From Epichloe hybrida (lineage: Eukaryota; Ascomycota; Sordariomycetes; Hypocreales; Clavicipitaceae), in assembly GCA_019022495.1 (NCBI GenBank), contig JAFEKR010000008.1:186001-250000 (forward strand): a DNA stretch of 64,000 nt, read 5' to 3'. The notes below the pieces were generated by a model. It made no database searches. It saw only the letters and a list, made by a program, of their open reading frames with translations, and was not told the origin of the DNA. Position 1 is the stretch's first letter. Every line of letters starts with the position of its first letter. This document shows, one piece after another, positions 34,838-46,160 of this stretch. A program made the position numbers and the translations under genes.

Positions 34838-35687
34838 GCTTGAGAAGAATTGGGTAAATGGCTTTAAATAAAGGCATGGTATTTTGGGATTTTCATCGAT
34901 ATACAAAGTGAACGCTTTGGATGTCATTACGCCACAACGACGATCAAACTTGTTGCTCAACTTGAACTTGGCATTTTCTTTGCAATTGGGAGGTTGATTT
35001 CACTTTCCAGAGACTATGCTAGCTGCTATACCCAGGGCTGTAAGGCCCTAGATAGAATTGTTAGATCTCCGGCTCCTAACCATAGCACAATGCAGGAATT
35101 TTTTATAGTGGTCTTGTAAGTTTAGAACTTGGCATAATATTCAATGGAGGAGTGGGTTTGTTTTTTGATTCATACCCAAGGGGCAAAAACAAACGAGAGC
35201 AAAAAAGTTGAAGCGTGTCAACATTCTGTCTGGTACGAGACGAGTACGGGCTGCATGCATGTACATGGTAGTAGTCGACGCCCAACTCGGAAGGGGCATA
35301 TTACATTCAACTCATCAACAGAGTCATGTGATGTCACTGCTGCTTGCATGCAACGGCCCCAGGCCCGCCCAGCCAGCCCACTGGCCGGAAGTCACTGGCC
35401 TGAAGTCAGTCACTGCAGAGGGCTCCACCTACGGCCAGACAGGCTCAACCTCGCCTCCTCCAACCTCGCCCAGTAGGTCTACTAGTTCGAGGCTCATAAT
35501 CAACTCGTTCTCTCCTTGCCAGTAGCTCCGGAACCGAACCTTCGTCCCTGAAACAGCTGCTTCCGAATCAAAGCCTCATTTTAAAACTAGACTTAGGGTC
35601 CTCAGCTACGTGCATCAGTTCACCTTGCCGCCCGACGCCTTTTCGTCACCGTCCAACCCCACCGAAGCTTATTCGTCTTGAGCCATA
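34838..35687. other. Intergenic region, no gene seen
   Basis: This 850-bp spacer precedes the V-ATPase gene. It contains imperfect short repeats (CACTGGCC/GAAGTCA near 35380-35410) but no supported gene. Confidence 0.4.
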
Positions 35688-37671
35688 ATGGGAGACCCCC
35701 GCGAGTCGTCGTACTCGGTCGTACCGCGAATCCGATACAACACCGTTGGTGGTGTCAACGGCCCGCTGGTCATCCTTGAGAATGTAGGATACAGATCTTG
35801 CGCTCCTGTGGGCTGGGAAGGTCTTGGGCGATGGCGACGGCGACGGCGATGACGAATGCTAACGATGGCGTCAATAGGTCAAATTCCCGAGATACAATGA
35901 AATCGTGTCACTGACGCTGCCTGATGGAACTGTCCGGTCTGGCCAGGTTCTTGAGGCTCGAGGTATGTTGATTATACTCTCCTATTTTATGAGGGAATGC
36001 TTTCCGTCTGTACTGATACCCTCAATAGGTGACAGAGCTGTGGTTCAGGTATTCTTCTTCACGCTACGGCACTGGTGCATTGCAGCGCAACTGACGGAAT
36101 GTAACAGGTCTTCGAGGGCACTTCCGGTGTTGATATGAAGAAGGTAGGGCGCTGGTGTCTGAGAAGCAATCAATGGGACTGTTTGGTAGCTGACGACATA
36201 TATACAGACAAGAGTTGAATTCACTGGTGAAAGCTTGAAGCTTGGTGTCTCGGAGGATATGCTTGGTCGTATCTTTGATGGATCCGGTCGCGCCATCGAC
36301 AAGGGCCCCAAGGTCTTGCCCGAGGAGTACCTCGACATCAACGGAAGTCCTATCAACCCTTATTCTCGCGTACGTTGCTATACCACGATGATCAGATGAG
36401 CACTGACAGGACGATGACGACGACGACAGGAATACTAACTGCGAATAGGAATACCCCGAGGAAATGATCTCCACTGGTATTTCCGCCATTGACACCATGA
36501 ACTCGATTGCCCGAGGGCAAAAGATCCCTATTTTCTCCGCTTCTGGTCTTCCACACAATGAGATTGCCGCCCAGATTTGTCGACAGGCCGGCCTTGTCAA
36601 GCAGAAGGGTGTCACGAACAAGGGCGTCCATGATGGCCATGAAGAGAACTTCTCCATCGTGTTTGGTGCCATGGGTGTGAACTTGGAAACCGCCCGATTC
36701 TTTACCCGTGATTTCGAGGAGAACGGCAGTTTGGGACGTACCACACTGTTCCTGAACCTTGCAAACGATCCTACGTAAGTTTAGAACTCGATATTATGGG
36801 TCCGCTGGAGAATATATGGCATACTTGTCCTGCCAGTTTGAATGGTGCTGACGAACATGATAGTATCGAACGTATTATTACTCCTCGTCTTGCCCTCACA
36901 ACCGCAGAGTACTACGCCTACCAGCTGGAGAAGCACGTTCTTGTCATCTTGACCGATCTCTCGTCATACTGCGATTCGCTCCGTGAAGTCTCGGCTGCTC
37001 GAGAAGAAGTTCCCGGACGACGTGGTTTCCCCGGTTACATGTATACCGATTTGTCCACCATCTACGAGCGTGCTGGTCGTGTTGCTGGTCGTAATGGATC
37101 CATTACTCAGATCCCCATCTTGACCATGCCCAACGATGACATCACTCATCCTATTCCCGATTTGACCGGTTATATTACTGAGGGACAGATTTTCGTCGAT
37201 AGAGCTCTCTACAATCGTGGTATCTACCCACCCATCAACGTGCTTCCATCACTGTCTCGTCTGATGAAGTCGGCCATCGGAGAGGGAATGACTCGCAAGG
37301 ACCACGGCGATGTGTCGAATCAGTTGTATGCCAAGTATGCCATTGGTCGCGATGCCGCTGCCATGAAGGCAGTCGTTGGCGAGGAAGCCTTGTCTGCCGA
37401 AGACAAGCTGTCTCTGGAGTTCTTGGAAAAGTTTGAGCGACAGTTCATTAATCAGGGCGCTTATGAGTCACGAAGCATTTTCGAGTCCCTGGACCTGGCA
37501 TGGAGCTTGTTGCGAATCTTCCCCAAGGACCTTCTTAACCGAATCCCCGCCAAGGTCTTGAACGAATTCTACCAGCGTGCTCAGAAGGATGCCAAGTCAA
37601 AGGGCAAGGCCCGAGCTGACACGGGTGCGAATGATCAGCAACAGACTGAAGGGAACCTGATTGACGCATAA
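35688..37671 (+). CDS. vma2: V-type ATPase subunit B (Vma2)
   Basis: Seven exons: 35688-35783, 35878-35962, 36029-36048, 36108-36143, 36208-36369, 36449-36774 and 36864-37671, giving 510 residues. The third exon is only 20 nt. Key stretches are [38 protein letters not shown], the degenerate P-loop region [20 protein letters not shown] and the ATPase alpha/beta signature [20 protein letters not shown]. Subunit B is the non-catalytic nucleotide-binding subunit of the V1 sector and drives vacuolar acidification together with subunit A. The C-terminus is a charged, probably flexible tail. Confidence 0.96.
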
Positions 37672-38134
37672 ACAAGCACTCTACGAATGGTGCATGGCCA
37701 CGGACTGGAGGGGATGGAAGATACGTGCAACAGCGGGCTTTTTATAAACTTATTGAAGTGTTCGAAGGCAGTGTAATAGACAATGAATGTGCAAGCAGGG
37801 ACACGTGGATCAGCTTCGGTTTGCAAAAGGGCTGCCTATGCTGCGCGCGCGTCTGTGTTATATATAAATGTGCCGACAAGAGTTTACTTGTGTGAGTTTT
37901 AGTACGGGCCCATGAGCTTCGTTTGTTTTGTCTTGTTCTCTCGTGCGTGTGCATTCGAGAAGATGCAATCAATTTGGCAATTTACTGCATTAGCATAAGG
38001 AAGTTGAGTGATGATGTACGGAGTGATCCGTCGTCCGTTGTGAAAAAGGCACTCGCTCTGGCACGAGGGCGAGATGCAAGAACGGCCGCAGCGAGATGGG
38101 TCTTTCCAAAGTGCAAGCAATCGCCAGCCGTGTG

Positions 38135-38167
38135 CGGTGGTCACCCGGTGGTCACCCGGTGGTCACC
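38135..38167. repeat. Three tandem copies of CGGTGGTCACC
   Basis: Three perfect 11-bp units (38135-38145, 38146-38156, 38157-38167), each containing the near-palindrome GGTGGTCACC. They lie about 750 bp upstream of the epimerase start. Confidence 0.85.
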
Positions 38168-38866
38168 CGCCAAGCATTTTCTACTACAGATCGTGTGCGG
38201 ACTAGAGTGTCTGGTTTGGGTGAACAAAGAAACTGGGCCCTGCTGCATCGTGTTGGGGGGAAGGATGGCCCATGGGCGCAGAATTGTATGTATGTACATC
38301 CTAGTTGGATGCAGGGAGGAAGTTCTTGGATCCAACCCCTGCGATGCGATGAACGGCTGATGTGGCGCGGCCCTTGTTGTTTGGCTGAAAGCGAAGGCGG
38401 GTGGGGAGGGGGGACGACATGATGCGGACGTTGTTGGTTGGTTTTTGTTCGTTTGCGGGAGAGACAATTGACAGCCAGACGGGCTTCGGGGAAGGGGAGA
38501 GAGAGCAAGGTTCGATCGATGATGGCCGTGACGCCAGATGCAAGCCATGGATGTGGATCCTTGAAAATGAGGGGGGTGCGGATATTTCGGCGTACATTAC
38601 GGAGTAGAAGATCATCGTGGGGTTGGACGGGGGCAGCATTACATTGTACACATGTAGCGTTGCACTGGCTTATAATAGACAAACGCGCCCTTGTTCCCCG
38701 GACTTGGCTTCGGTTCTCGCCCACCTCTTGTCGCGGCTTGTGGTTCATGCGCCAAGACAACAACACCTGACCACGGCGTACCACGGCAGACCACGTACGT
38801 CGAGAGGCTTGGAATTGCATATTCACAAATCAAACCAATTGAGTGTTTTTCCTCTATCCAGTTCAA

Positions 38867-38889
38867 AGAGAGAGAGAGAGAGAGAGAGA
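38867..38889. repeat. (AG)n microsatellite before the epimerase start
   Basis: About eleven AG dinucleotides end 23 bp before the epimerase ATG, so they lie in the likely leader or core promoter. Confidence 0.85.
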
Positions 38890-38912
38890 ATTCACGCCTT
38901 GATCGCCTCGTC

Positions 38913-40252
38913 ATGAAGTGGACTGCACGGCTCTTGGCCCTCGCGGCCCTCGCCGTCCCCATGGCGTTTGCCGACACCGACACCGACACCGACACCAACA
39001 CCGACACCAACACCGACAAGACCCCCAAGCCGGACAAGGATGGCAAGTACTGGATCTACGGCGATGGCATCTCGGCCTCCTTCATTGCCTACGGAGCGTC
39101 CGTCTCCAACTTCATTGTCAAGGACCGCTATGGCATCGAGCGCGACATTGTCGCCGGCTTCGACAACGCCTCGTACTACGGCGAGGACAAACAGCACCCT
39201 CACTTTGGTGGAGTGCCGGGCCGCTATGCCAATCGCATCAAGAACTCCACCTTTGAGATCGACGGCGTAAAGTACAAGATCAAGCCCAACGAGAACCCTA
39301 CCGTGGCAAATCCCGAGGGCGTGAACACCTTGCACGGCGGCCCCGATGGCTGGGACTGGCGCAACTTCACCGTCGTCTCGCACACCAACCACAGCATCAC
39401 ATTCTCCTTTGTTGACCCCGATGGAAAGGAGGGCTTCCCCGGAGAAGTCGCCTCCATCATCACGTATGCCCTGAACGGGAGGGACTGGGACCTCCAGATG
39501 GTGGCCGAGGCGACGACCAAGAAGACGCCCATCATGCTGAGCAGCCATACCTACTGGAACCTGGATGGATTCGCCAACAACGAGACGAACCAGATCTTCA
39601 ACCACACCTTGCACATGCCGTACGCAGGCATGCGCGTGGGCGTCGACAACATTCTCATCCCGACAGGCGAGCTTCTGCCCAACAAGAACGGCAGCGTCAA
39701 TGACTTCTGGAGCAAGCCCAAGCAGATCGGGGCGTCCTGGGGCGACGAGGAATTGAAGGGCAACTGTGGCTTCAATTGCACCGGCTATGGTCAGTACTTG
39801 CTCCCCTCCCAAGGTTCCCTCAAGAGACATGGCAGCAGACGGGGAAGCGGACTTGTTTTAACGTGCTTTCCTTTCCTCGTATAGACAACTGCTACATCAA
39901 CGACCGCGGCGCCCGCGGCCCCTACGACTGGCGCAAGCAGGGGCCCGTCACCACCCTCTCGTCAGACTGGTCCGGCATCCAACTCGACGTGTACACCAAC
40001 CAAGACGCCTTCCAGATGTACTCTTGCAGCGGCCAGAACGGCTCCGTGCCTCTCAAGAAGACCCAGGGCGTCGAGGGCGGCAAGTTCCCCCGTACCATTG
40101 CCAGGTACGGCTGCGTCGTGCTTGAGGTCCAGGACTACATTGATGGTGTCAACCATCCGGAGTGGATGAGGAGCAGCAAGCAGATTTACGAGCCCGGTGG
40201 TGATGCCTACGTGCTGCAGGCCAAGTACAGATTCAGCTTGAAGGAAAGGTGA
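38913..40252 (+). CDS. Secreted aldose 1-epimerase (mutarotase)
   Basis: Exons 38913-39789 and 39885-40252 give 414 residues. A signal peptide is clear (MKWTARLLALAALAVPMAFA). Right after it comes DTDTDTDTNTDTNTD, encoded by a GACACC repeat. Mutarotase motifs are HFGGVPGRYANRI, VNTLHGGPDGWDW, MLSSHTYWNLDGF and VVLEVQDYIDGVNHPEW; the glutamate there is the likely catalytic base and the histidines in LHGG and SSHTYW the likely acid pair. The family interconverts alpha and beta anomers of aldoses such as glucose and galactose. Many N-glycosylation sequons (NAS, NST, NFT, NHS, NHT, NGS, NCT) support secretion. A Cys pair, GNCGFNCTGYDNCY, straddles the intron. Confidence 0.92.
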
Positions 40253-40680
40253 TGACGATGACAAGAAGTCGTCTTGGAGATGGGACTCGGCGGGAGAGTT
40301 GGTAGCATATTGCAGAGCAAACATATCGGGGAGTTTTTTCTCCAACGTATTTAATAACCATGATACGTATGTTCTGAATGCCATGGAAATGGTGGGGAGA
40401 AAATGCTGTGCTGCTGTGAATATTCCGTGAGCATGGCGGCGTGCATTTTAACAAAAGCAGAGAGATTGTTGGTGAAAAATAGAGGGCCCGGTGTTGCTAG
40501 TAACAAGACACCACCTCTGACCAATCGTAGGACTTTTGGGACCGTAAAAACTCACAACCCGCGCAACCCTGGACATGAGTTAATTGATCGACTTCCCTGC
40601 ATGAACAACTCATTCGGGGCAAAAAAAAAAAATTTACCGACGAGAAGTGGAAGAATTCCAAGGTTCCTATAAGGATTCAG
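40253..40680. other. Spacer with a 12-A run
   Basis: This 428-bp spacer lies between the epimerase and dph1. A run of 12 A at 40621-40632 lies about 50 bp upstream of the dph1 ATG. No gene was seen. Confidence 0.5.
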
Positions 40681-42185
40681 ATGGAGGACGACAGAGCACA
40701 AGTCGATCTCGGCATCGCAGCCGATATTGAAGAGGCCCAGCTCGCTCAGGCTCATGAATCTCAGCAATCCAACGAGCAGGTGCCGCATGCACCCGTGACC
40801 AAACAGCCCAAGAAGCGCTTTGTAGGGAGGAGGGCGGCTGCCGAGGCGGCGGCAAAGAATGGCCCGGCGAGCACAGAGGCGGAAAGTGGTGCTGTTCAAG
40901 GTCGGTTGCTTCTCACTGGAACAAGTCATTATGTTGAGGCATGTGGACATCAAGCACTTGAGGCGGGGAGACACAAAAAACACACACAAGAAAGGTGAAG
41001 ATTTGGCTGACAGATGGTCTTGCAGCTTCCAAACCAAGGAGAGCCCCTCGTCTATTGAACAGGGTGCCGGCGGAGATTCTAGAAGATGCCAACCTCAACG
41101 AGGCCATTGCCATCCTCCCCGCCAACTACAGTTTCGAGATTCCCAAGACGATTCACAGGATCCGCACATCCGGCGCCAAGAAGGTTGCGCTCCAGATGCC
41201 AGAAGGCTTGCTCCTCTTCGCAACCACCATCTCGGATATCCTGACTCAGTTCTGCCCCGGTATCGAGACCCTCATCATGGGGGACGTCACGTACGGCGCC
41301 TGCTGCATAGATGACTACACGGCTCGGGCACTGGGATGCGATCTGCTGGTCCACTATGCGCACAGCTGTCTCATCCCCGTGGATGTCACCAAGATCAAGA
41401 CGCTGTATGTCTTTGTCGACATTAGCATCGACACGGCCCACCTCCTTGCCTCGTTGGAGCGCAACTTTGCCTCGGGCAAGACGATTGCCGTCGTGGGCAC
41501 GATCCAGTTCAACGCCACCATCCACGGCGTACGAAGCTCTCTCGAAGCAGCTGGTTTCAACGTCCTGGTGCCGCAGATTGCGCCCCTGAGCAAAGGAGAG
41601 ATCCTGGGCTGTACCTCCCCGCGGCTCAAGGAAGACGACGCCGTCGATGTGATCCTGTACCTTGGCGACGGGCGGTTCCACCTCGAAAGCATCATGATTC
41701 ACAACCCTTCCATACCGGCGTATAGATATGACCCCTACTCGAGAAAACTTACCCGCGAGACATATGGCCACGATGAGATGCAGTCCCTCCGACGGAGTGC
41801 CATTCACACGGCCAGGACAGCCAAGAGATGGGGCCTTATCCTCGGCTCGCTGGGACGCCAGGGCAATCCGCATACCATGGCGCTCATCGAGAAGCGTCTC
41901 AAGGAGAAGGGCATTCCCTGGCTGAACCTGTTGCTCAGTGAGATCTTCCCCGGCAAGCTAGCCATGATGAATGAGGTCGAGTGTTGGGTGCAGGTGGCTT
42001 GTCCGAGACTGAGCATCGATTGGGGCTATGCATTTTCCAGGCCTCTTCTGACGCCATACGAGGCATTGGTTGCTCTGGGGGTCAAGGAGGAGTGGGATAA
42101 GGGGAGTGTATATCCTATGGATTACTATGGCAAGGAGGGCTTGGGGAGGACGAGCCCCGGAGACAACGGCATGGTGGCAAATTAG
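40681..42185 (+). CDS. dph1: Diphthamide biosynthesis protein 1 (Dph1)
   Basis: Exons 40681-40900 and 41026-42185 give 459 residues. The N-terminal 75 residues are an Ala/Gln-rich, charged extension. The core carries [20 protein letters not shown] and three cysteine sites expected to hold the unusual 4Fe-4S cluster: [20 protein letters not shown] and [12 protein letters not shown]. With Dph2 the protein transfers the 3-amino-3-carboxypropyl group from S-adenosylmethionine to a histidine of elongation factor 2. The fuller set of cysteines and the [13 protein letters not shown] segment favour Dph1 over Dph2. It converges on ctf8 with only 220 bp between the stops. Confidence 0.94.
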
Positions 42186-42405
42186 CAAAGGGATCATGAG
42201 AAGAACATGAAGAATAATGACGATGATGATCACTTTTTTTCCCTTTCCACCGTATGAAAGTAGTGACTGTGGGAAGGTAGCTGGCTGGTAGGGAGTTCAA
42301 GCCGATGTATAGATAGACTGGTTATTCTACCACAAGGACCGAGATCTGGAACTAATTGCCATGGAAGGAAGGGATGCATTTACAGCGTCAGTGAGCCACA
42401 AGGCT

Positions 42406-42852
42406 CTATACAGCAGTTGCGGCCCCCACCGGCTCAGGCCTGTTCGAAAATAGAATTTTCCACTTGACTATCTCGACGACGTCAAGATTCTCCTCTTCTT
42501 CCGTGTACGTGCCCGGCGAGTTCTCGAGCATTCTGCTGTCCCTCCTTCGAATGATGGCAATCGCCCTCGGCAGCTTCTTCACCTCCCCCGTTAGGCGCTG
42601 ATGCTGGCCGACGTGCATGTGGACGCGCTTCATCCACGCGGAGCCCTCTGCTTCGGGGACGTGGTCTGGGAAATCGATCTGGCCGATCTCGATGGTGTCT
42701 TTGAGGTGTTGGCCGGACGGGTCGAGGGGCAGGTTGATCTCCCCCTGTAGTTCGAGGAGGGCGAGGCCAGAGGGCGTCTGGATCAGTTGCGGCAGGGGAT
42801 TTGATATTGGGGTGGATGGTTTTCGGGGCGGGTGAAGCTTTGCTGACGACAT
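42406..42852 (-). CDS. ctf8: Chromosome transmission fidelity protein 8 (Ctf8)
   Basis: This single-exon gene encodes 148 residues, starting at the ATG on 42852-42850. Ctf8 motifs are PLPQLIQTPSGLALLELQGE, MKRVHMHVGQHQRLTGEVKK and LPRAIAIIRR, with the C-terminal VEIVKWKILFSNRPEPVG. Ctf8 with Dcc1 and Ctf18 forms the alternative clamp loader (Ctf18-RFC) that acts on PCNA and promotes sister-chromatid cohesion. Length is normal for the family. Confidence 0.92.
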   Translation of the reverse strand: MSSAKLHPPRKPSTPISNPLPQLIQTPSGLALLELQGEINLPLDPSGQHLKDTIEIGQIDFPDHVPEAEGSAWMKRVHMHVGQHQRLTGEVKKLPRAIAIIRRRDSRMLENSPGTYTEEEENLDVVEIVKWKILFSNRPEPVGAATAV

Positions 42853-43560
42853 GTTTGGGTGGGATGACGTGAGAGTGTATTTGTAGGTATGATGGATGAT
42901 CTCATTCTTGGCCGTCGTAAATCATGAGGTTGCGTAGAAGTGTGGAAATTTCCAAACACGAATGTTCGCATGGAGATATGACGAGACAGACAGACAGATG
43001 AACAGGTGAGTGGAAGAGGAACACAGTTTGAGATCTTATAAACGAGGTCCAAAGCTGTGTCGCGTCCGTCGTCGTGTAAGTGCCGAGGCGGATATTTGGA
43101 CGCGACTCCTGAATGAGGTGGGGGGAAGTTAGCTGTCTGATTACACCTGCCTACATGTATATCTCTGATAGGTAAGATGCCATGACCCCTTTGTGAGCAG
43201 CAGGAAATGGCTTCAAGACTTTATCGGAATATGGGAATGGGAATTTTTGAGAACGCAGGTTTGAATTGGCTTCTCGGCGGTATTGAACGGCTCCAGAGAA
43301 CATCCAAGGTTGCTGGATCATCCTTTTTGTGGCTGTGTGGCTCAGCAGAAAGGATTGCCCCGCCACGTCTAATTATGATTGGCCACAATCCCTTTTCCGA
43401 TGACCTAGAGAGGGAACCCTAGCGGCACACACTTTCCACTTTCCACTTTCCACGATTTTGCCCATTTTTCTGGTGAAACCTCTCTTTGACTTCCAATCCA
43501 TCCATCACCGATTTCACACCTGCCAGGTCAAGTCAACTTGCACCATCACACACTGGCAAG
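42853..43560. other. Divergent promoter region of ctf8 and rps6
   Basis: This 708-bp region carries both promoters. A tandem heptamer (43430-43453) lies 107 bp before the rps6 ATG. No gene was seen. Confidence 0.5.
43430..43453. repeat. CACTTTC heptamer repeat upstream of rps6
   Basis: Three perfect CACTTTC copies plus a partial fourth stand head to tail. Their position just upstream of a ribosomal-protein gene makes a promoter role plausible but unproven. Confidence 0.8.
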
Positions 43561-45139
43561 ATGAAGGTACGAATCTGCCCTTCACGATTACCATCGACGC
43601 GAGAACCACTTGATACTTTGGAATGAGGGTGGAAGTCCAAGCCCAATTTACTGCACTGCTCTCCAGCTCGTCCTAAAGTATCTCGTGTACCGATCGTGGG
43701 ATCGTGGAGTATCTACAAACTTGGGGGACTCAAAATTCTTTTACTAAGTCGTCTCTGTCTACAGTTGAACATCTCTTACCCTGCCAATGGCAGCCAAAAG
43801 CTCATCGACATTGAGGATGAGCGCAAGCTCGCTGTCTTCATGGAGAAGCGTGTACGTCAAAAAGTCCCCGAATCCTATTGTATTGTGTCTGCAGAGATAG
43901 TACCCGCCTGGACATGATTAAGATCCGATAATCGTTCCTTCTCTTCAGCGCTGGAGAGTACTCCCTTACGACGTCGAGCGAAACGACATGGCGTTCGGTG
44001 TTGTCTCTGCAGCATATCTCCGTTGCAATCGATGGTGTACAAAACGAGACTAACATGGCATCAACTTAGATGGGCGCCGAAGTCGCCGGTGACTCTATTG
44101 GTGACGAGTTCAAGGGTTACATTTTCCGCATCACCGGAGGAAACGACAAGCAGGGTTTTCCTATGAAGCAGGGAGTCATGTCCCCTGGACGTGTCCGCCT
44201 CCTGCTCTCCGACGGCCACTCATGCTACCGCCCCCGCCGCACTGGTGAGCGCAAACGCAAGTCTGTCCGTGGCTGCATCGTCGGCTCGGACCTGTCCGTC
44301 CTAGCCCTTAGCATCGTCAAGCAGGGCGACGCTGAGATCCCCGGCCTGACCGATGTCGTCCACCCTAAGCGCCTGGGTCCCAAGCGTGCCACCAAGATCC
44401 GCAAGTTCTTCGGCCTCACCAAGGATGACGATGTATGTTACACCTCCTTCAATCCATACTCGATCATCGCCTATCCGGAGCTGCGGTGTTGGCCAGAGCA
44501 GTCCGGATAGAGAGTGAGATGGACCCGAGGGGACAAGAGGCCTTCAGATCTCCGAGACAAAAGCGAGATTTGGACAAGGGTGTGTTCTCAGGGGAAACTA
44601 TTTCTTCCCCTCGTGATCTTGTTCACGCAAGACGTGAAACAAATTCAACGCCCTGATCCATATTCTCGCTGCTCGACAAGTTTTTCTGTCCTCTTCCCCC
44701 CCCCGGGGACACGACGAGTCCAATCAACCGATATTCCAAAAAAAGGGGATAGTCATACTAATCACGATGCTTCCGGATGAAATAGGTCCGCAAGTTCGTT
44801 ATCCGCCGCGAGGTCCAGCCCAAGGGTGAGGGCAAGAAGCCTTACACCAAGGCCCCCAAGATCCAGAGACTGGTCACCCCCCAGCGTCTCCAGCACAAGC
44901 GTCACCGTGCTGCGCTCAAGCGCCGCCAGACTGAGAAGGTCAAGGACGAGGCCGTAAGTTCTTCTCCGAAACACTCAAGCAGCAACAAACTTCCCAGTTT
45001 ATCACTACCCATCACACTAACATGTGAATTTTCCCATCAGAACGAGTACGCCCAGATCCTTGCCAAGCGTGTTGCCGAGGTCAAGGCCCACAAGGCCAAC
45101 GTCCGCAAGCGTCGCGCTTCCTCCATGCACAACAAGTAA
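43561..45139 (+). CDS. rps6: 40S ribosomal protein eS6
   Basis: Exons 43561-43566, 43765-43851, 44070-44432, 44786-44953 and 45041-45139 give 240 residues. The first coding exon is only ATG AAG. The sequence starts [20 protein letters not shown] and carries the S6 stretch [20 protein letters not shown] and the basic [17 protein letters not shown]. The C-terminus RRASSMHNK contains the Ser residues that are targets of S6/AGC kinases in the family. It belongs to the small ribosomal subunit. Introns 1-3 are long for this window (198, 218 and 353 nt); intron 3 contains a strong hairpin listed separately. Confidence 0.97.
44471..44510 (+). other. Hairpin in rps6 intron 3
   Basis: CTATCCGGA at 44471-44479 pairs perfectly with TCCGGATAG at 44502-44510 (9 bp). 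After a single bulged G the helix continues with CTGC (44481-44484) against GCAG (44498-44501), leaving a 13-nt loop. It starts 38 nt inside the intron. No clear C/D box pair was seen. It could be a structured intron element or part of a hosted small RNA. Confidence 0.5.
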
Positions 45140-46160
45140 ACTAGTCTCTGGCGTTATCTATTTACAATGAACTCGAAACAAAAGTGGAAAGTCATACCTT
45201 GGTCCCGCGGGTCTGCATTGCATGCGTTCAAAAGGGGAGTGAGGATTTATAAATGATCTTGAGGACAAAGGAGCTCCTTGGGGAAATTTCCAAAATGAGG
45301 GAAACGGTGACCTTTCTTCTGCTTTATTCCCATGTCACGGATGTATTAGAGAGTCTTTTTCGGAATACCAGAATGCATTCTTGACGCCCCTGCTTCCAAC
45401 ATCCCTTTTGCATCTGTCTCCTCGTGGTGACATCACGTGACGTTCTGTAAAGGACAAGCTCATGATCCGTAGACAGTGTTAGACCGTTGCATCAGGAGAC
45501 TATGTCTGTCCCTTTCTTTGGAATATAGTAGCTCTGAGGTCATTCACCAACTCATTCACGACGATAAAGGTGCCTGCGAGGACACGCGTGAGCGCATTTG
45601 CTTTGGAAAGCTGAATTTGGCTTTCGTGGACTAACTTGAGTTGAATAAGCTCACACACAAGTGCATGTAGCATGCAAGGAAGCGCCACAAACACCCCATG
45701 CCATAAAATTTCAGGAGCAACTTTTTATTCTCTAAGTGTCATGTTCCTAATGCTACACCTAAAATGATTGCATTTGTCTCTTCTCTTAAAACATGCCCGA
45801 CTCCCGTAACTCACCAAGAGCGGAAGACCTGCACGCCTCCCTATCTCGGGTCGTCCAGACCGTCTCTTAAATAACTATCTCCCATAAAATGGACGGAATT
45901 GGTACATGTGAATTGTGAGAGGTGCTGCTGACCAGCAACTCATGGAATGATGTACACATTCCAAGAAACGAAGAGAGATGCAGAGTTTGAAACCCACAAG
46001 TACGACGGCCAAGAATCCTGGAAAAGATCCTGTCGGTCAACGATTGACACGGTCAACACCAAGGCGCCGTGGTGAAGTCTACCCTTCCTCCTGTCCAAAT
46101 GCGCCATGCTTCGATCTCCATGCAACCTCGCGGCGTCGCGTCGGTCAACATGCGTATTAT
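45140..46160. other. Intergenic region, no gene seen
   Basis: This one-kilobase spacer lies between the convergent rps6 and ubiquitin-ligase genes. A TCACGTGA palindrome lies at 45433-45440. A 64-codon minus-strand frame near 45500-45694 begins with GTG and is not supported. Confidence 0.45.
45433..45440. promoter_or_regulatory. TCACGTGA palindrome
   Basis: A perfect Cbf1-type octamer in a convergent intergenic region, away from any annotated start. It may belong to an unseen transcript or be chance. Confidence 0.2.

Larger units (their letters stand above)
37672..38912. other. Intergenic region with tandem repeats
   Basis: This 1.24-kb region holds the vma2 3' flank and the epimerase promoter. 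It contains an 11-bp tandem repeat (38135-38167), a copy of TACGGAGTA (38598-38606) and an AG dinucleotide run (38867-38889) just before the epimerase ATG. The minus-strand open frames here lack protein-like features. Confidence 0.45.

Noticed and set aside
38152..38826. 224-codon minus-strand open frame upstream of the epimerase
   Set aside because: The composition is not protein-like (Arg/Pro/Ser-rich), there are several overlapping frames of equal length, and it covers promoter repeats.
45500..45694. 64-codon minus-strand frame between rps6 and the ubiquitin ligase
   Set aside because: It opens with GTG instead of ATG, is short, and has no family or promoter support.
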